From NCBI GenBank assembly GCA_030527085.1, contig JAUNBN010000013.1, positions 1-13,747 on the forward strand: a stretch of DNA of 13,747 nt, in the 5' to 3' direction. Positions 7,373 through 13,747 of the stretch are shown here, piece after piece. Within the stretch, counting starts at the first letter, position 1; the number at the start of each line of letters is the position of its first letter. Origin of the DNA: Oscillospiraceae bacterium (GTDB lineage: Bacteria > Bacillota > Clostridia > Oscillospirales > Ruminococcaceae). The notes under the pieces are model-generated. The model did not search any database. It worked only from the letters and a program-made list of their open reading frames with translations, and was not told the DNA's origin. The translations under genes and the position numbers were made by a program.

Positions 7373-8899
7373 ATGGAAATAAAAACAGAGAGCTCCTATC
7401 CTGGCGCTTACGAGCTCTTGTGCGACACGAGCGCCGAGCTGCCCATAGAGGGGGAGTTCACCCTTCCCGAGTACGGCGAGGGGATATTCAGGATAGTAAA
7501 GACCATCGCCGAGCCGGAGGTCGTGCAGAGAATAGTTTCCGGCTCCCGCGCGACGGTGGAGGGCTATGTCAAGCTCACGATAATCTACGTTTCCGAGAGC
7601 GGCGGGCGCCTGAGCTCCACAGTGCAGCGGCTGGCCTTTTCAAAGCAGTTTGAATTGAGCTGTGCCGCGGACGCGATGAGCGAGGCTTTTGTGAACGCGG
7701 CGATAAGCTATCTAAACTGCCGCGCGGTCAACGAGCGGCGCGTAGACGTTCGCGGCGCTTTAACTCTTGCGATAAAGGTGCTCTCGCGCAGCTCCGAGGG
7801 ACTTTTGAGCGAGGCCGAGGCGCCGGGAATACAGCTCAGAATCGAGGAAACACCCTGCCTTCGGCAGACGGCCTTTGAGGAGAGGCAGTTCACGCTCGAC
7901 GAGACTCTGGAGTTCGATTTCGGCTCTGCCGAGGAGCCGAGGCTCTTAAGAGTCGAGGCCGCGCCGGTTGCCGAAAGCGTGGAGCTTTCCGAGAGGCGCG
8001 CGCTCGTCACGGGCTATATAAACGTAAAGGTGGCCGCCGACGTTTCAAACGAGGGCGAGCTCAGAGTGAAGCGTGCGGGCTTCAATCTGCCCTTTTCGCA
8101 GACGCTGGATATAAACGCCGATACTCAGGGCGCGAAGCCCTTTGCGGACATAAGCGCGGTCTCCTGCACCGCCGCGGTTGAGGGAGAAAAGAGCCTCGCC
8201 TTTACCGTAACCTGCGCCATAGAGCTGAGGCTCTTCGAGCAGGCGAGCGCCGCGTATATCGTGGACGCCTTCAGCACCGAGGCCCTCTTGGAAACCGAGA
8301 GCGCCTGTGCCGCGCTGATGACGAGGCGCGAGGAGCTGCGCGAGGGCCTGACCGTCAAGTTCACAACCGAGCAGCCGGAGCTCGCGGGAGAGCTTATGGA
8401 TTATTTCGTGAGCGAGGCCGTCTTCGCTCCCCAGCCCGAGGAGGGCGGGGTAAAGGGGCGCTCTACGCTCACCTGCATAGTCCAGGATGAGCTCGGCGAG
8501 GCCGTCGCGCACGACTTTCCCTTTGAGTTCGTCGTGAGGACCGACAGCCCCGCGGCCGACAGCCCCTATATCTCGCTTTCGGCCGTGTTCGAGAATACAG
8601 ACTGCTCTCTTGAGGGCTCGCGGCTCTCGCTGCGCTGTGAGGGCATAGTCAGCGGCAGCGCGAGCGAGCTTAAGAGAATAGAAGCGCTCAAGGCGATAAG
8701 CGCGCTTGAGGGCGCGAGCGAAACGCGGCGCGCTTCCTCACTTATGGTTTATTACGCTCGCGAGGGCGAGGAACTCTGGAATATAGCAAAGCGCTTCGGC
8801 GCGTCGGTCGAGGAGCTGGCTCTCGAAAACGCTGTTGAGGGCGAGCGGCTTAAGGAGGCCGGGCCTCTGCTCGTGCCGGCCTCGGGAATGAGGGGGTAG
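7373..8899 (+). CDS. sipL: SipL-like spore coat protein (DUF3794/SPOCS plus LysM)
   Basis: 508-aa protein of the mother-cell side of the spore envelope. The N-terminal half has the SPOCS/DUF3794 pattern: LPEYGEGIFRIVKTIAEPEV, then a GSRATVEGYVKLTIIYVSES stretch and SSTVQRLAFSKQFEL (about residues 27-95). A second related region covers about residues 178-305 (RALVTGYINVKVAADV, GFNLPFSQTLDI). Residues 458-506 form a LysM domain (VYYAREGEELWNIAKRFGAS, ending LLVPASG). The order, length and C-terminal LysM match clostridial SipL (C. difficile, about 520 aa), whose LysM binds SpoIVA and which replaces SpoVID of Bacillus. Here spoIVA begins 5 bp after its stop. The SD GGGGGTG (7358-7364) sits 8 nt before the ATG. 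Other DUF3794-LysM proteins of unknown role exist in Clostridia, and the neighbour is what favours SipL. Confidence 0.85.
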   Translation: MEIKTESSYPGAYELLCDTSAELPIEGEFTLPEYGEGIFRIVKTIAEPEVVQRIVSGSRATVEGYVKLTIIYVSESGGRLSSTVQRLAFSKQFELSCAADAMSEAFVNAAISYLNCRAVNERRVDVRGALTLAIKVLSRSSEGLLSEAEAPGIQLRIEETPCLRQTAFEERQFTLDETLEFDFGSAEEPRLLRVEAAPVAESVELSERRALVTGYINVKVAADVSNEGELRVKRAGFNLPFSQTLDINADTQGAKPFADISAVSCTAAVEGEKSLAFTVTCAIELRLFEQASAAYIVDAFSTEALLETESACAALMTRREELREGLTVKFTTEQPELAGELMDYFVSEAVFAPQPEEGGVKGRSTLTCIVQDELGEAVAHDFPFEFVVRTDSPAADSPYISLSAVFENTDCSLEGSRLSLRCEGIVSGSASELKRIEALKAISALEGASETRRASSLMVYYAREGEELWNIAKRFGASVEELALENAVEGERLKEAGPLLVPASGMRG

Positions 8900-8904
8900 G
8901 CTTG

Positions 8905-10389
8905 ATGGACAGAGAAAAGCTGGGAGTGTATAAGGATATAGCCGCCAGAACCGGCGGAGAGGTGTATATCGGGGTCGTGGGCCCCGTTCGCACCGGCAAG
9001 AGCACCTTTATAAAGAAGTTTATGGAGGAGCTGGTGCTGCCCGTAATAGACAATATCGGAGTCAAGAACCGCGCTACCGACGAGCTGCCCCAGAGCGCCG
9101 CGGGCCGCACCATTATGACCACGGAGCCCAAGTTCGTGCCCGAGGAGGCCATCTCGATAGATTTGGACGACGGGGCCGTCCTGCGCATGAGGCTCATAGA
9201 CTGCGTGGGCTATATGGTCAGGGGCGCGCTGGGTCACACCGAGGACGAGGCGCCGCGCATGGTGCGCTCGCCCTGGTACGAGGAGGAGGTACCCTTCGAC
9301 GTCGCCGCCGAGACCGGCACGCGCAAGGTGATAACCGAGCACAGCACCGTAGGCGTAGTTATAACCACGGACGGCACGATAAGCGATATACCCCGCTCGG
9401 AATACGAGCCTGCGGAGCAGCGCGTTATAGCAGAGCTCAAGGAGATTAACAAGCCCTTTATCGTCCTGCTCAACTGTGTTGACCCCAAAAGCGCCGAGAG
9501 CGAGGCCCTCGCCGCAGACTTAAGCAAGCTCTACGATGTTCCGGTAATGCCGGTGAACTGCCTGGATTTGAACGAGGAGGCCCTTCGCGGGATAATAGAC
9601 ACTCTGACCCGCGAGTTCCCGGTAGGCCTTATAGACACCGGCCTGCCCGGCTGGCTCTGCGCTTTGCCGAAAGGTCACTGGCTGCGCGACAGCGTCTTTG
9701 AGGCCGTTCGCAATTACGCGGCCGCCGTCGTGCGAATGCGGGACATAAACGAAAAGGCCGATATCCTGCTTGAAAATGAACATATAGCCTGCGCCAGGCG
9801 CTTGAGCGCCGATTTGGGGGCGGGGGAGGCGACGCTGGCTCTGGCCCTCACGCCCGACCTCTTCTACCGCATCCTCGGCGAGACCACGGGGCTGGATATA
9901 AGGGACGAGGCGAGCCTCATGCCCTCTATTATCTCACTTTGCGAGATAAAGGCTAAATACGAGAAGATAAAGGGCGCGCTCGACCAGGTAGAGGCCACGG
10001 GCTACGGGATAGTTATGCCCTCGCTCGACGAGCTCACGCTTGAGGAGCCCGAAATAGTAAAGCAGGGCGGCAAATACGGCGTTAAGCTGCGCGCGAGCGC
10101 TCCGAGCGTTCATATGCTGCGCGCCACGATAACAACGGAAGTCAGCCCGATAGTAGGCAGCGAGAAGCAGAGCGAGGAGCTCGTGGTGTCCCTGCTGCGC
10201 GAGTTTGAGGAGGATCCGATAAAGATCTGGCAGTCCAACATCTTCGGCAAATCCTTAAACGAGCTGGTGAACGAGGGTCTGCAAAACAAGCTTTACCACA
10301 TGCCCGCCGCGGCGCGCCTGCGCCTGCAGGAGACGCTCGAGAGGGTAATAAACGACGGCTGCTCGGGGCTGGTCTGTATAATACTGTAA
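8905..10389 (+). CDS. spoIVA: Stage IV sporulation protein A, coat-basement ATPase
   Basis: SpoIVA hydrolyses ATP to polymerise irreversibly into the basement layer on which the coat is built around the forespore. The 494-aa protein matches the family over its full length (Bacillus 492 aa). The start is VYKDIAARTGGEVYIGVVG, then Walker A GPVRTGKS (residues 26-33). DELPQSAAGRTIMTTEPKFV carries the family's sensor threonines. LIDCVGY is the Walker B-like strand, and PRMVRSPWYEEEVPF and GTRKVITEHSTVGVVITTDG follow. The middle domain comes next, and the C-terminus has SPIVGSEKQSEELV and LQETLERVINDGCSG, ending VCIIL, the segment that in Bacillus contacts SpoVM. I choose ATG 8905 over TTG 8902 because AGGGGG (8891-8896) is then 8 nt away. 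That SD lies inside the sipL end, so translation is probably coupled. Confidence 0.98.
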   Translation: MDREKLGVYKDIAARTGGEVYIGVVGPVRTGKSTFIKKFMEELVLPVIDNIGVKNRATDELPQSAAGRTIMTTEPKFVPEEAISIDLDDGAVLRMRLIDCVGYMVRGALGHTEDEAPRMVRSPWYEEEVPFDVAAETGTRKVITEHSTVGVVITTDGTISDIPRSEYEPAEQRVIAELKEINKPFIVLLNCVDPKSAESEALAADLSKLYDVPVMPVNCLDLNEEALRGIIDTLTREFPVGLIDTGLPGWLCALPKGHWLRDSVFEAVRNYAAAVVRMRDINEKADILLENEHIACARRLSADLGAGEATLALALTPDLFYRILGETTGLDIRDEASLMPSIISLCEIKAKYEKIKGALDQVEATGYGIVMPSLDELTLEEPEIVKQGGKYGVKLRASAPSVHMLRATITTEVSPIVGSEKQSEELVVSLLREFEEDPIKIWQSNIFGKSLNELVNEGLQNKLYHMPAAARLRLQETLERVINDGCSGLVCIIL

Positions 10390-10409
10390 AAGCTTCAAGG
10401 AAACTGCCC

Positions 10410-10534
10410 ATAAGCAAGCGACCCGTTTGCATAAATTTTTCGCTGTATTCCCACGCCGAAGGCGTGGGAATACAGCATTTTACGCGCAACTCCCGCATAT
10501 GCAGACCCCTGTCTTTCGGTAGGTCTTTGCTTAT
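10410..10534 (+). repeat. Palindromic intergenic repeat, copy 3 (perfect 16-bp arms, GAA loop)
   Basis: Arms 10442-10457 (GCTGTATTCCCACGCC) and 10461-10476 are perfectly complementary around GAA. The core differs from other copies at one position (CCCACGCC), with the matching change on the other arm. The tail TACGCGCAACTCCC (10481-10494) resembles other tails weakly. ATAAGCAA (10410-10417) and TTGCTTAT (10527-10534) form 8-bp inverted ends, used here as tentative limits. No T-tract follows the hairpin. Confidence 0.8.
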
Positions 10535-10568
10535 TACTCTCTTTGCTATGCTTGAGCCGGTGCTTATT

Positions 10569-10616
10569 AGCGTGTAAAGCGTTGTGGCTCTCCCGCCGAA
10601 GGCCATGCGGCTCGAC
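10569..10616 (+). repeat. Palindromic intergenic repeat, copy 4 (decayed)
   Basis: AGCGTGTAA (10569-10577) is identical to the copy 1 leader and sits 12 nt before the arm, as in copies 2 and 6. The left arm with CCCGCC (10592-10597) and loop GAA are present. The right arm (10601-10616) pairs only at its inner GGC and outer CGAC ends and is otherwise mismatched, so this looks like a degenerated copy. Confidence 0.55.
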
Positions 10617-10633
10617 TATGTGTACTTTTCTGT

Positions 10634-10664
10634 GTATCTCCCCTGCCGAAGGCGGGGGAGTTAC
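10634..10664 (+). repeat. Palindromic intergenic repeat, copy 5 (GAA loop)
   Basis: GTATCTCCCCTGCC (10634-10647) pairs with GGCGGGGGAGTTAC (10651-10664) around GAA, apart from a T-G wobble and two mismatches. The tail TCGATGGGACGCTCCC (10681-10696) partly recalls the GGGACAC tail of copies 6 and 7. It lies 34 bp after decayed copy 4. Confidence 0.7.
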
Positions 10665-10703
10665 CCTGACTAAAGTGACATCGATGGGACGCTCCCTTTG
10701 CTG

Positions 10704-10724
10704 AGCCTTAAGGCTTTTCTTTTG
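10704..10724 (+). terminator. Weak terminator-like hairpin before the lipoprotein gene
   Basis: AGCCTTAAGGCT (10704-10715) can form a 4-bp stem with a TTAA loop and is followed by TTTCTTTT. The stem is short, so termination would be inefficient. It may end read-through from spoIVA just before the next promoter. Confidence 0.3.
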
Positions 10725-10733
10725 GGCCGCATA

Positions 10734-10742
10734 TGTTATAAT
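10734..10742 (+). promoter_or_regulatory. Extended -10 promoter of the lipoprotein gene
   Basis: TGTTATAAT is a perfect TGn-TATAAT extended -10, placed 44 bp before the ATG. The -35 region (around 10714-10719, CTTTTC) is poor, as is common for extended -10 promoters. Confidence 0.55.
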
Positions 10743-10786
10743 ATAGGCGGTTTTCGCGGACAGACGAGAACAAGGGAGGAAGACCC

Positions 10787-11554
10787 ATGAAAAAAACGCT
10801 TATTATAATAGCGGCGCTGCTGGCGGCGGCGCTTATGTTTGCCGCCTGCGGGGATATTGACAGCGCCTACGAGGCCGCGCTGGCTCAGAGCTCTATTCCC
10901 TCAGAGCCCGAACCCACTCCGACGCCCACCCCCGAGCCCAGCCCCGAGCCCGAGGCGGTAGAGGCGCTCGCGCCGGTTGTGGAATGGCCCGAGGGCGTGC
11001 CCGCTGTAAGCGATTACAAGACGAACATTGAGGAAAAATGGAACGCCGACGGCAGCTTCAGCGCCCAGTTTATCTTAAGTACCGCCCAGCTCGCGAGCTG
11101 GAAGACGCAGCTCAAGGCCGCGGGCTTTGAAAGCTCTCCCGCGAGCGCAGGGGGCTGGACTCTCACCTGGAGCGAGACCGCGCAGAGCAGCGGGGACGTG
11201 CGCGTCAGAATAAATATTGAAAAGGCGATTCAGACAGAAGAAGAGGCCGAGCCTGACAACGGCTGGCCGGAGGCGTTCTCTCAGTTTCCCGCCTACACGG
11301 GAATGGGAACGGTGAGCGTTTCCGAGGCGAGCGGAGCCGCGGGCCTAAAGCAGCTCCTGCTTACCAGCGAGGGCGAGACCGAGGCCGGGCTGCAGAGCTA
11401 TATCGACGCGCTGCTTGCGTCCGGCTTTACCGCTCAGGATTCTCGCAGCTACATAAAGACCGTGAACGGCAGTACCTATACGGCCTACTCGGGCGTTTGG
11501 GTGGACTCCTCCACCATGCGCATGACGCTTGAGGTTCAGGCGGCAGCCATCTGA
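10787..11554 (+). CDS. Lipoprotein with Pro/Thr/Glu linker and two related modules
   Basis: Predicted exported lipoprotein of 255 aa, function unknown. Residues 1-20 are a lipoprotein signal (KK, hydrophobic core, LMFAA) ending at Cys21; Phe at -3 is slightly unusual for a lipobox. Residues 36-59 form a low-complexity linker rich in P, T and E with alternating TP and EP. Two similar modules follow, about 67-145 and 160-251. Each opens with WPE, has a helix-like stretch ending in AAGF or ASGF (residues 111-114 and 211-214), then Trp/Tyr-rich beta strands ending in VRVRINIE or MRMTLEVQ. This reads as an internal duplication of a small alpha-beta domain. The SD GGGAGGA (10774-10780) lies 6 nt before the ATG. 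It has its own promoter and is flanked on both sides by palindromic repeats, so it is likely monocistronic. Confidence 0.88.
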   Translation: MKKTLIIIAALLAAALMFAACGDIDSAYEAALAQSSIPSEPEPTPTPTPEPSPEPEAVEALAPVVEWPEGVPAVSDYKTNIEEKWNADGSFSAQFILSTAQLASWKTQLKAAGFESSPASAGGWTLTWSETAQSSGDVRVRINIEKAIQTEEEAEPDNGWPEAFSQFPAYTGMGTVSVSEASGAAGLKQLLLTSEGETEAGLQSYIDALLASGFTAQDSRSYIKTVNGSTYTAYSGVWVDSSTMRMTLEVQAAAI

Positions 11555-11602
11555 ACCCGGCATAATAAGCAAGCGGACTAAAAGCCGCGGGAAAGCCTCA
11601 AG

Positions 11603-11670
11603 AGCGCGTTTATCGCTTCGGTTCCCCGTAGAAGGCGCGGGAAATAAAAAGCACGCGATCGGGACACTTA
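11603..11670 (+). repeat. Palindromic intergenic repeat, copy 6 (decayed core)
   Basis: Leader AGCGCGTTTAT (11603-11613) and left arm GCTTCGGTTCCCCG match copy 2 almost exactly. The loop GAA and right arm GGCGCGGGAA retain only partial pairing. The tail CACGCGATCGGGACACTTA (11652-11670) matches that of copy 1. ATAAGCAAGCG (11565-11575) upstream is identical to the sequence preceding copy 3. Confidence 0.65.
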
Positions 11671-11696
11671 CATAAAACAGAATTGACGGTAGCATT

Positions 11697-13517
11697 ATGG
11701 ACAAGGGCTCAAAGCCTGTGCCCGAGTGGGCGAACAAAAACCAGATAGTAAAGCTTGCGTACAAGACGGTTCGAATGCTTAAAAACGAGGGCTTCAGCCA
11801 GACCGTTTTCGCGGCGAAGTATGTGACCCGGCGCTGGCAGAAGCTCAGGCAGCTCAAAAAAGATTTCTATTTAAGCGAGGAAAAGCGCGCCGCGCAGGAA
11901 GCGACGGTCTTTTCCTCTAATCCCAAAATCAGCCTTATAACCCCGCTTTACAACACCGATGAGCGCCACCTGCGCGAGATGATTGAGTCCGTTATGGCGC
12001 AGAGCTACAAGAACTGGCAGCTCTGCCTTGCGGACGGCAGCGACGATGAGCACGCCTATGTGGGCGAGGTCGCGCGCCGCTGCGCCGAGGCCGATGGGCG
12101 GATAAGCTATAAAAAGCTGGAGAAAAACCTCGGCATAGCGGGCAATGTGAACGCGGCCATTGAGATGAGCGAGGGCGATTATATAGCCCGCCTCGACCAC
12201 GACGACCTGCTCGCCGAGGGCGCGCTTTTTGAAATAGCCCGCGCTGTCGAAGAGGGCGGCTACGACTTCATTTACACGGACGAGGCCACCTTTATTAATA
12301 AGCCCTCGGACAGCCGCTCGATGCATTTCAAGCCCTGCTGGTCGCCGGATTTCATGCGCGCGTGCAACTACGTCTGCCACCTCATGGCGGCGCGGCGCTC
12401 GCTGGTCGAAAGGAGCGGAGGCTACGACAGCGCCTTTGACGGCAGCGAGGACTACGATTTCACGCTGCGCTTAAGCGAGCTCTCCGGCGGCATCAAGCAC
12501 ATAGCCCTGCCGCTCTACTACTGGCGCATACACGCGGGCTCCGTGGCCGACGACATCTCCGCCAAGCCCTACGCCTACGACGCGGCGCGCCGCGCCGTAC
12601 AGGCGCATATCGGCAGGCTTGGCCTCAAGGGCGAGGTAGTTTATTCCAAGGCCGTCCCCATGATGCGCGTTATTTACGAGATAGCGCAGCCGTATCCCCT
12701 CGTTTCCATAATAATCCCGAGCTGCGACCACTCTGAGGTTCTCAGGCGCTGCATAGATTCAATATACGAAAAGAGCAGCTACAAGAATTTCGAGATAATA
12801 ATCTGCGAGAACAACAGCAGAGAGAAAGCAACTTTTGACTATTATGAAACGCTTGAAAAAGAGGGCAGGGCGCGCGTTGTAAAATGGGAGGGCGCTTTCA
12901 ATTTTTCCGCCATTAACAATTTTGCCCGCGGCTTTGCCAAGGGAGAGCAGCTGCTCTTTTTGAATAACGACATAGAGGTGATAACCCCCGGCTGGCTTGA
13001 AGAAATGCTGATGTTCACCCAAAGGCCGGATGTAGGGGCCTGCGGGATAAAACTGCTCTATCCTAACAATACGGTTCAGCACGGCGGAATAGCCGTAGGT
13101 ATATGCGGCAGCGCCGCCAATCTCTGCCCGCTTTTCCCGAGGGAACACGAGGGCTATATGAGCCGCCTCGCAGTCGCCAGCGATATGAGCGCCTGCACCG
13201 CCGCCTGCCTTATGGTGCGCTCTGAGGTCTTCGACGAGACGGGAGGCTTCGACGAGGAGCTGGCAGTCGCCTTTAACGACGTTGACCTCTGCCTCAAAAT
13301 ACGCGATAGGGGCTATCTGGTGGTGTTCAATCCCGTCGCCGAGTGCTACCACTACGAGAGCCGCTCGCGCGGTTATGACAAAAAGGGCGCGAAAAAGGCG
13401 AGAATGGAGCGCGAAAAGGAGCTGCTGCGCCAAAAGTGGCCGGAATACTTCGAGGGCGAGGGCGACCCCTACTACAACCGCAATTTCGGAAAGAACTCCA
13501 TAAGCTATGACGCCTGA
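11697..13517 (+). CDS. Glycosyltransferase with two GT2 domains
   Basis: Cytoplasmic, probably membrane-associated enzyme of 606 aa that should transfer sugars from nucleotide-sugar donors to a cell-surface polysaccharide. Residues 1-75 are a basic helical leader. The first GT-A/GT2 domain starts at ISLITPLYN (78-86), has the metal-binding LDHDD (166-170), and later EDYDFTLR (251-258) in the position of the acceptor-activating ED motif. The second starts at LVSIIIPSCD (335-344), has LNNDIEV (422-428) and HGGIAVG (462-468), and ends with the GGFDEELAVAFNDVDLCLKI region. That second pattern resembles rhamnosyltransferase-type GT2 enzymes. No transmembrane segment is seen. The ATG at 11697 has only a poor SD (ACGGTAG), so expression may be low or the start uncertain. 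The donor sugar and polymer are unknown, and no other polysaccharide genes lie within the window downstream. Confidence 0.92.
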   Translation: MDKGSKPVPEWANKNQIVKLAYKTVRMLKNEGFSQTVFAAKYVTRRWQKLRQLKKDFYLSEEKRAAQEATVFSSNPKISLITPLYNTDERHLREMIESVMAQSYKNWQLCLADGSDDEHAYVGEVARRCAEADGRISYKKLEKNLGIAGNVNAAIEMSEGDYIARLDHDDLLAEGALFEIARAVEEGGYDFIYTDEATFINKPSDSRSMHFKPCWSPDFMRACNYVCHLMAARRSLVERSGGYDSAFDGSEDYDFTLRLSELSGGIKHIALPLYYWRIHAGSVADDISAKPYAYDAARRAVQAHIGRLGLKGEVVYSKAVPMMRVIYEIAQPYPLVSIIIPSCDHSEVLRRCIDSIYEKSSYKNFEIIICENNSREKATFDYYETLEKEGRARVVKWEGAFNFSAINNFARGFAKGEQLLFLNNDIEVITPGWLEEMLMFTQRPDVGACGIKLLYPNNTVQHGGIAVGICGSAANLCPLFPREHEGYMSRLAVASDMSACTAACLMVRSEVFDETGGFDEELAVAFNDVDLCLKIRDRGYLVVFNPVAECYHYESRSRGYDKKGAKKARMEREKELLRQKWPEYFEGEGDPYYNRNFGKNSISYDA

Positions 13518-13534
13518 GCGCTCGCGCACTCGAT

Positions 13535-13599
13535 GTTGTATTCCCCCCGCCTTCGGCGGGGGGAATACAACGGAAAACCCGCGCAGCGGGACACACCCC
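13535..13599 (+). repeat. Palindromic intergenic repeat, copy 7 (perfect 17-bp arms, TTC loop)
   Basis: Arms 13535-13551 (GTTGTATTCCCCCCGCC) and 13555-13571 are perfectly complementary around TTC. The tail GCGCAGCGGGACACACCCC (13581-13599) runs in the same direction as the copy 1 and 6 tails, yet the loop is the complement (TTC instead of GNA). The palindromic core therefore appears flipped relative to its flank. It starts 17 bp after the glycosyltransferase stop, and no T-tract follows. Confidence 0.85.
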
Positions 13600-13613
13600 A
13601 CCATTAAAATAAG

Positions 13614-13642
13614 TTGACAGCACAGGGCGCTTTTGTTAGAAT
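13614..13642 (+). promoter_or_regulatory. Near-consensus promoter of the tRNA-Lys gene
   Basis: Consensus -35 TTGACA (13614-13619), 17-bp spacer, and -10 TAGAAT (13637-13642) preceded by TGT, giving an extended -10 as well. Transcription should start near 13649, leaving a leader of about 43 nt before the tRNA 5' end. It is the strongest promoter in the window, as expected for stable RNA. Confidence 0.9.
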
Positions 13643-13692
13643 AATTTGGCTGTCGAAAGGCCGATTCGCAAGCGGTGCGGCAAACAGAATAC

Positions 13693-13747
13693 GACCTCGT
13701 AGCTCAGTCGGCAGAGCACCTGCCTTTTAAGCAGGGTGTCCGGAGTT
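13693..13747 (+). tRNA. tRNA-Lys(TTT), 3' end outside window
   Basis: Acceptor strand GACCTCG (13693-13699), then T8-A9, D-stem GCTC (13702-13705) pairing with GAGC (13714-13717). The anticodon stem CCTGC/GCAGG encloses the loop CTTTTAA, anticodon TTT at 13726-13728. The five-base variable region GTGTC is followed by the T-stem strand CGGAG and the first TT of the T loop, where the window stops. TTT reads lysine AAA/AAG. Confidence 0.94.

Larger units (their letters stand above)
10390..10733. other. Long intergenic gap packed with palindromic repeats
   Basis: Between spoIVA and the lipoprotein promoter I see no credible gene. A minus-strand frame reaches into the gap from within spoIVA but reads as its shadow. 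The space holds three copies of the GC-rich palindromic repeat (3, 4 and 5), short ATAAGCAA/TTGCTTAT inverted motifs around copy 3, and one weak terminator-like hairpin near 10704. Confidence 0.7.

Noticed and set aside
10142..10606. 154-aa minus-strand reading frame running into the spoIVA downstream gap
   Set aside because: About half lies antisense to conserved spoIVA and the rest runs through decayed palindromic repeats. No recognisable domain or ribosome site is seen.
2635..13599. CRISPR array
   Set aside because: The repeats are kilobases or irregular distances apart, with genes between them and no uniform spacers, and no cas genes are present.

Overview
The window looks like a GC-rich, endospore-forming member of the Clostridia (Bacillota). 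It carries a spore-coat module, SecA with a C-terminal zinc motif, and purine-rich Shine-Dalgarno (SD) sites. Several genes use ATA as the usual isoleucine codon despite the high GC. No closer taxon can be fixed from the sequence alone.

Layout. (1) 1-2587: the 3' two thirds of glutaminyl-tRNA synthetase (glnS), then, overlapping its stop as ATGA, a multi-pass membrane protein with visibly different codon use. (2) 2759-5485: complete secA. (3) 5608-7063: a minus-strand HTH (Xre-type) regulator with a minus-strand terminator and a good sigma-A-type promoter, divergent from a histidine phosphatase. (4) 7136-10389: a spore-coat basement-layer module. It holds a 29-codon GTG-start gene that aligns without gaps to SpoVM, a SipL-like protein (DUF3794/SPOCS plus C-terminal LysM), and SpoIVA. 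The three would act together on the forespore outer membrane: SpoVM is the amphipathic anchor, SpoIVA the ATP-hydrolysing polymer, and SipL the LysM-bearing partner of SpoIVA. (5) 10787-13517: a lipoprotein with a Pro/Thr/Glu linker and two related modules, then a 606-aa protein with two GT2 glycosyltransferase domains. (6) 13614-13747: a near-consensus promoter and the start of tRNA-Lys(TTT).

Nearly every intergenic gap downstream of a plus-strand gene outside the phosphatase-spoVM-sipL stretch carries one or more copies of a short palindromic repeat, about seven in all. The core is CCCCCGCC-GNA-GGCGGGGG, flanked by outer arms that differ between copies but remain complementary. The loop is always GNA on one strand, which means cUNCGg on the other. 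Several copies share an AGCGyGTTTA-type leader and a CGCGA-GGGACAC-type tail. No transposase for it is present. This repeat family and the spoVM-sipL-spoIVA cluster are the two most interesting things in the window.
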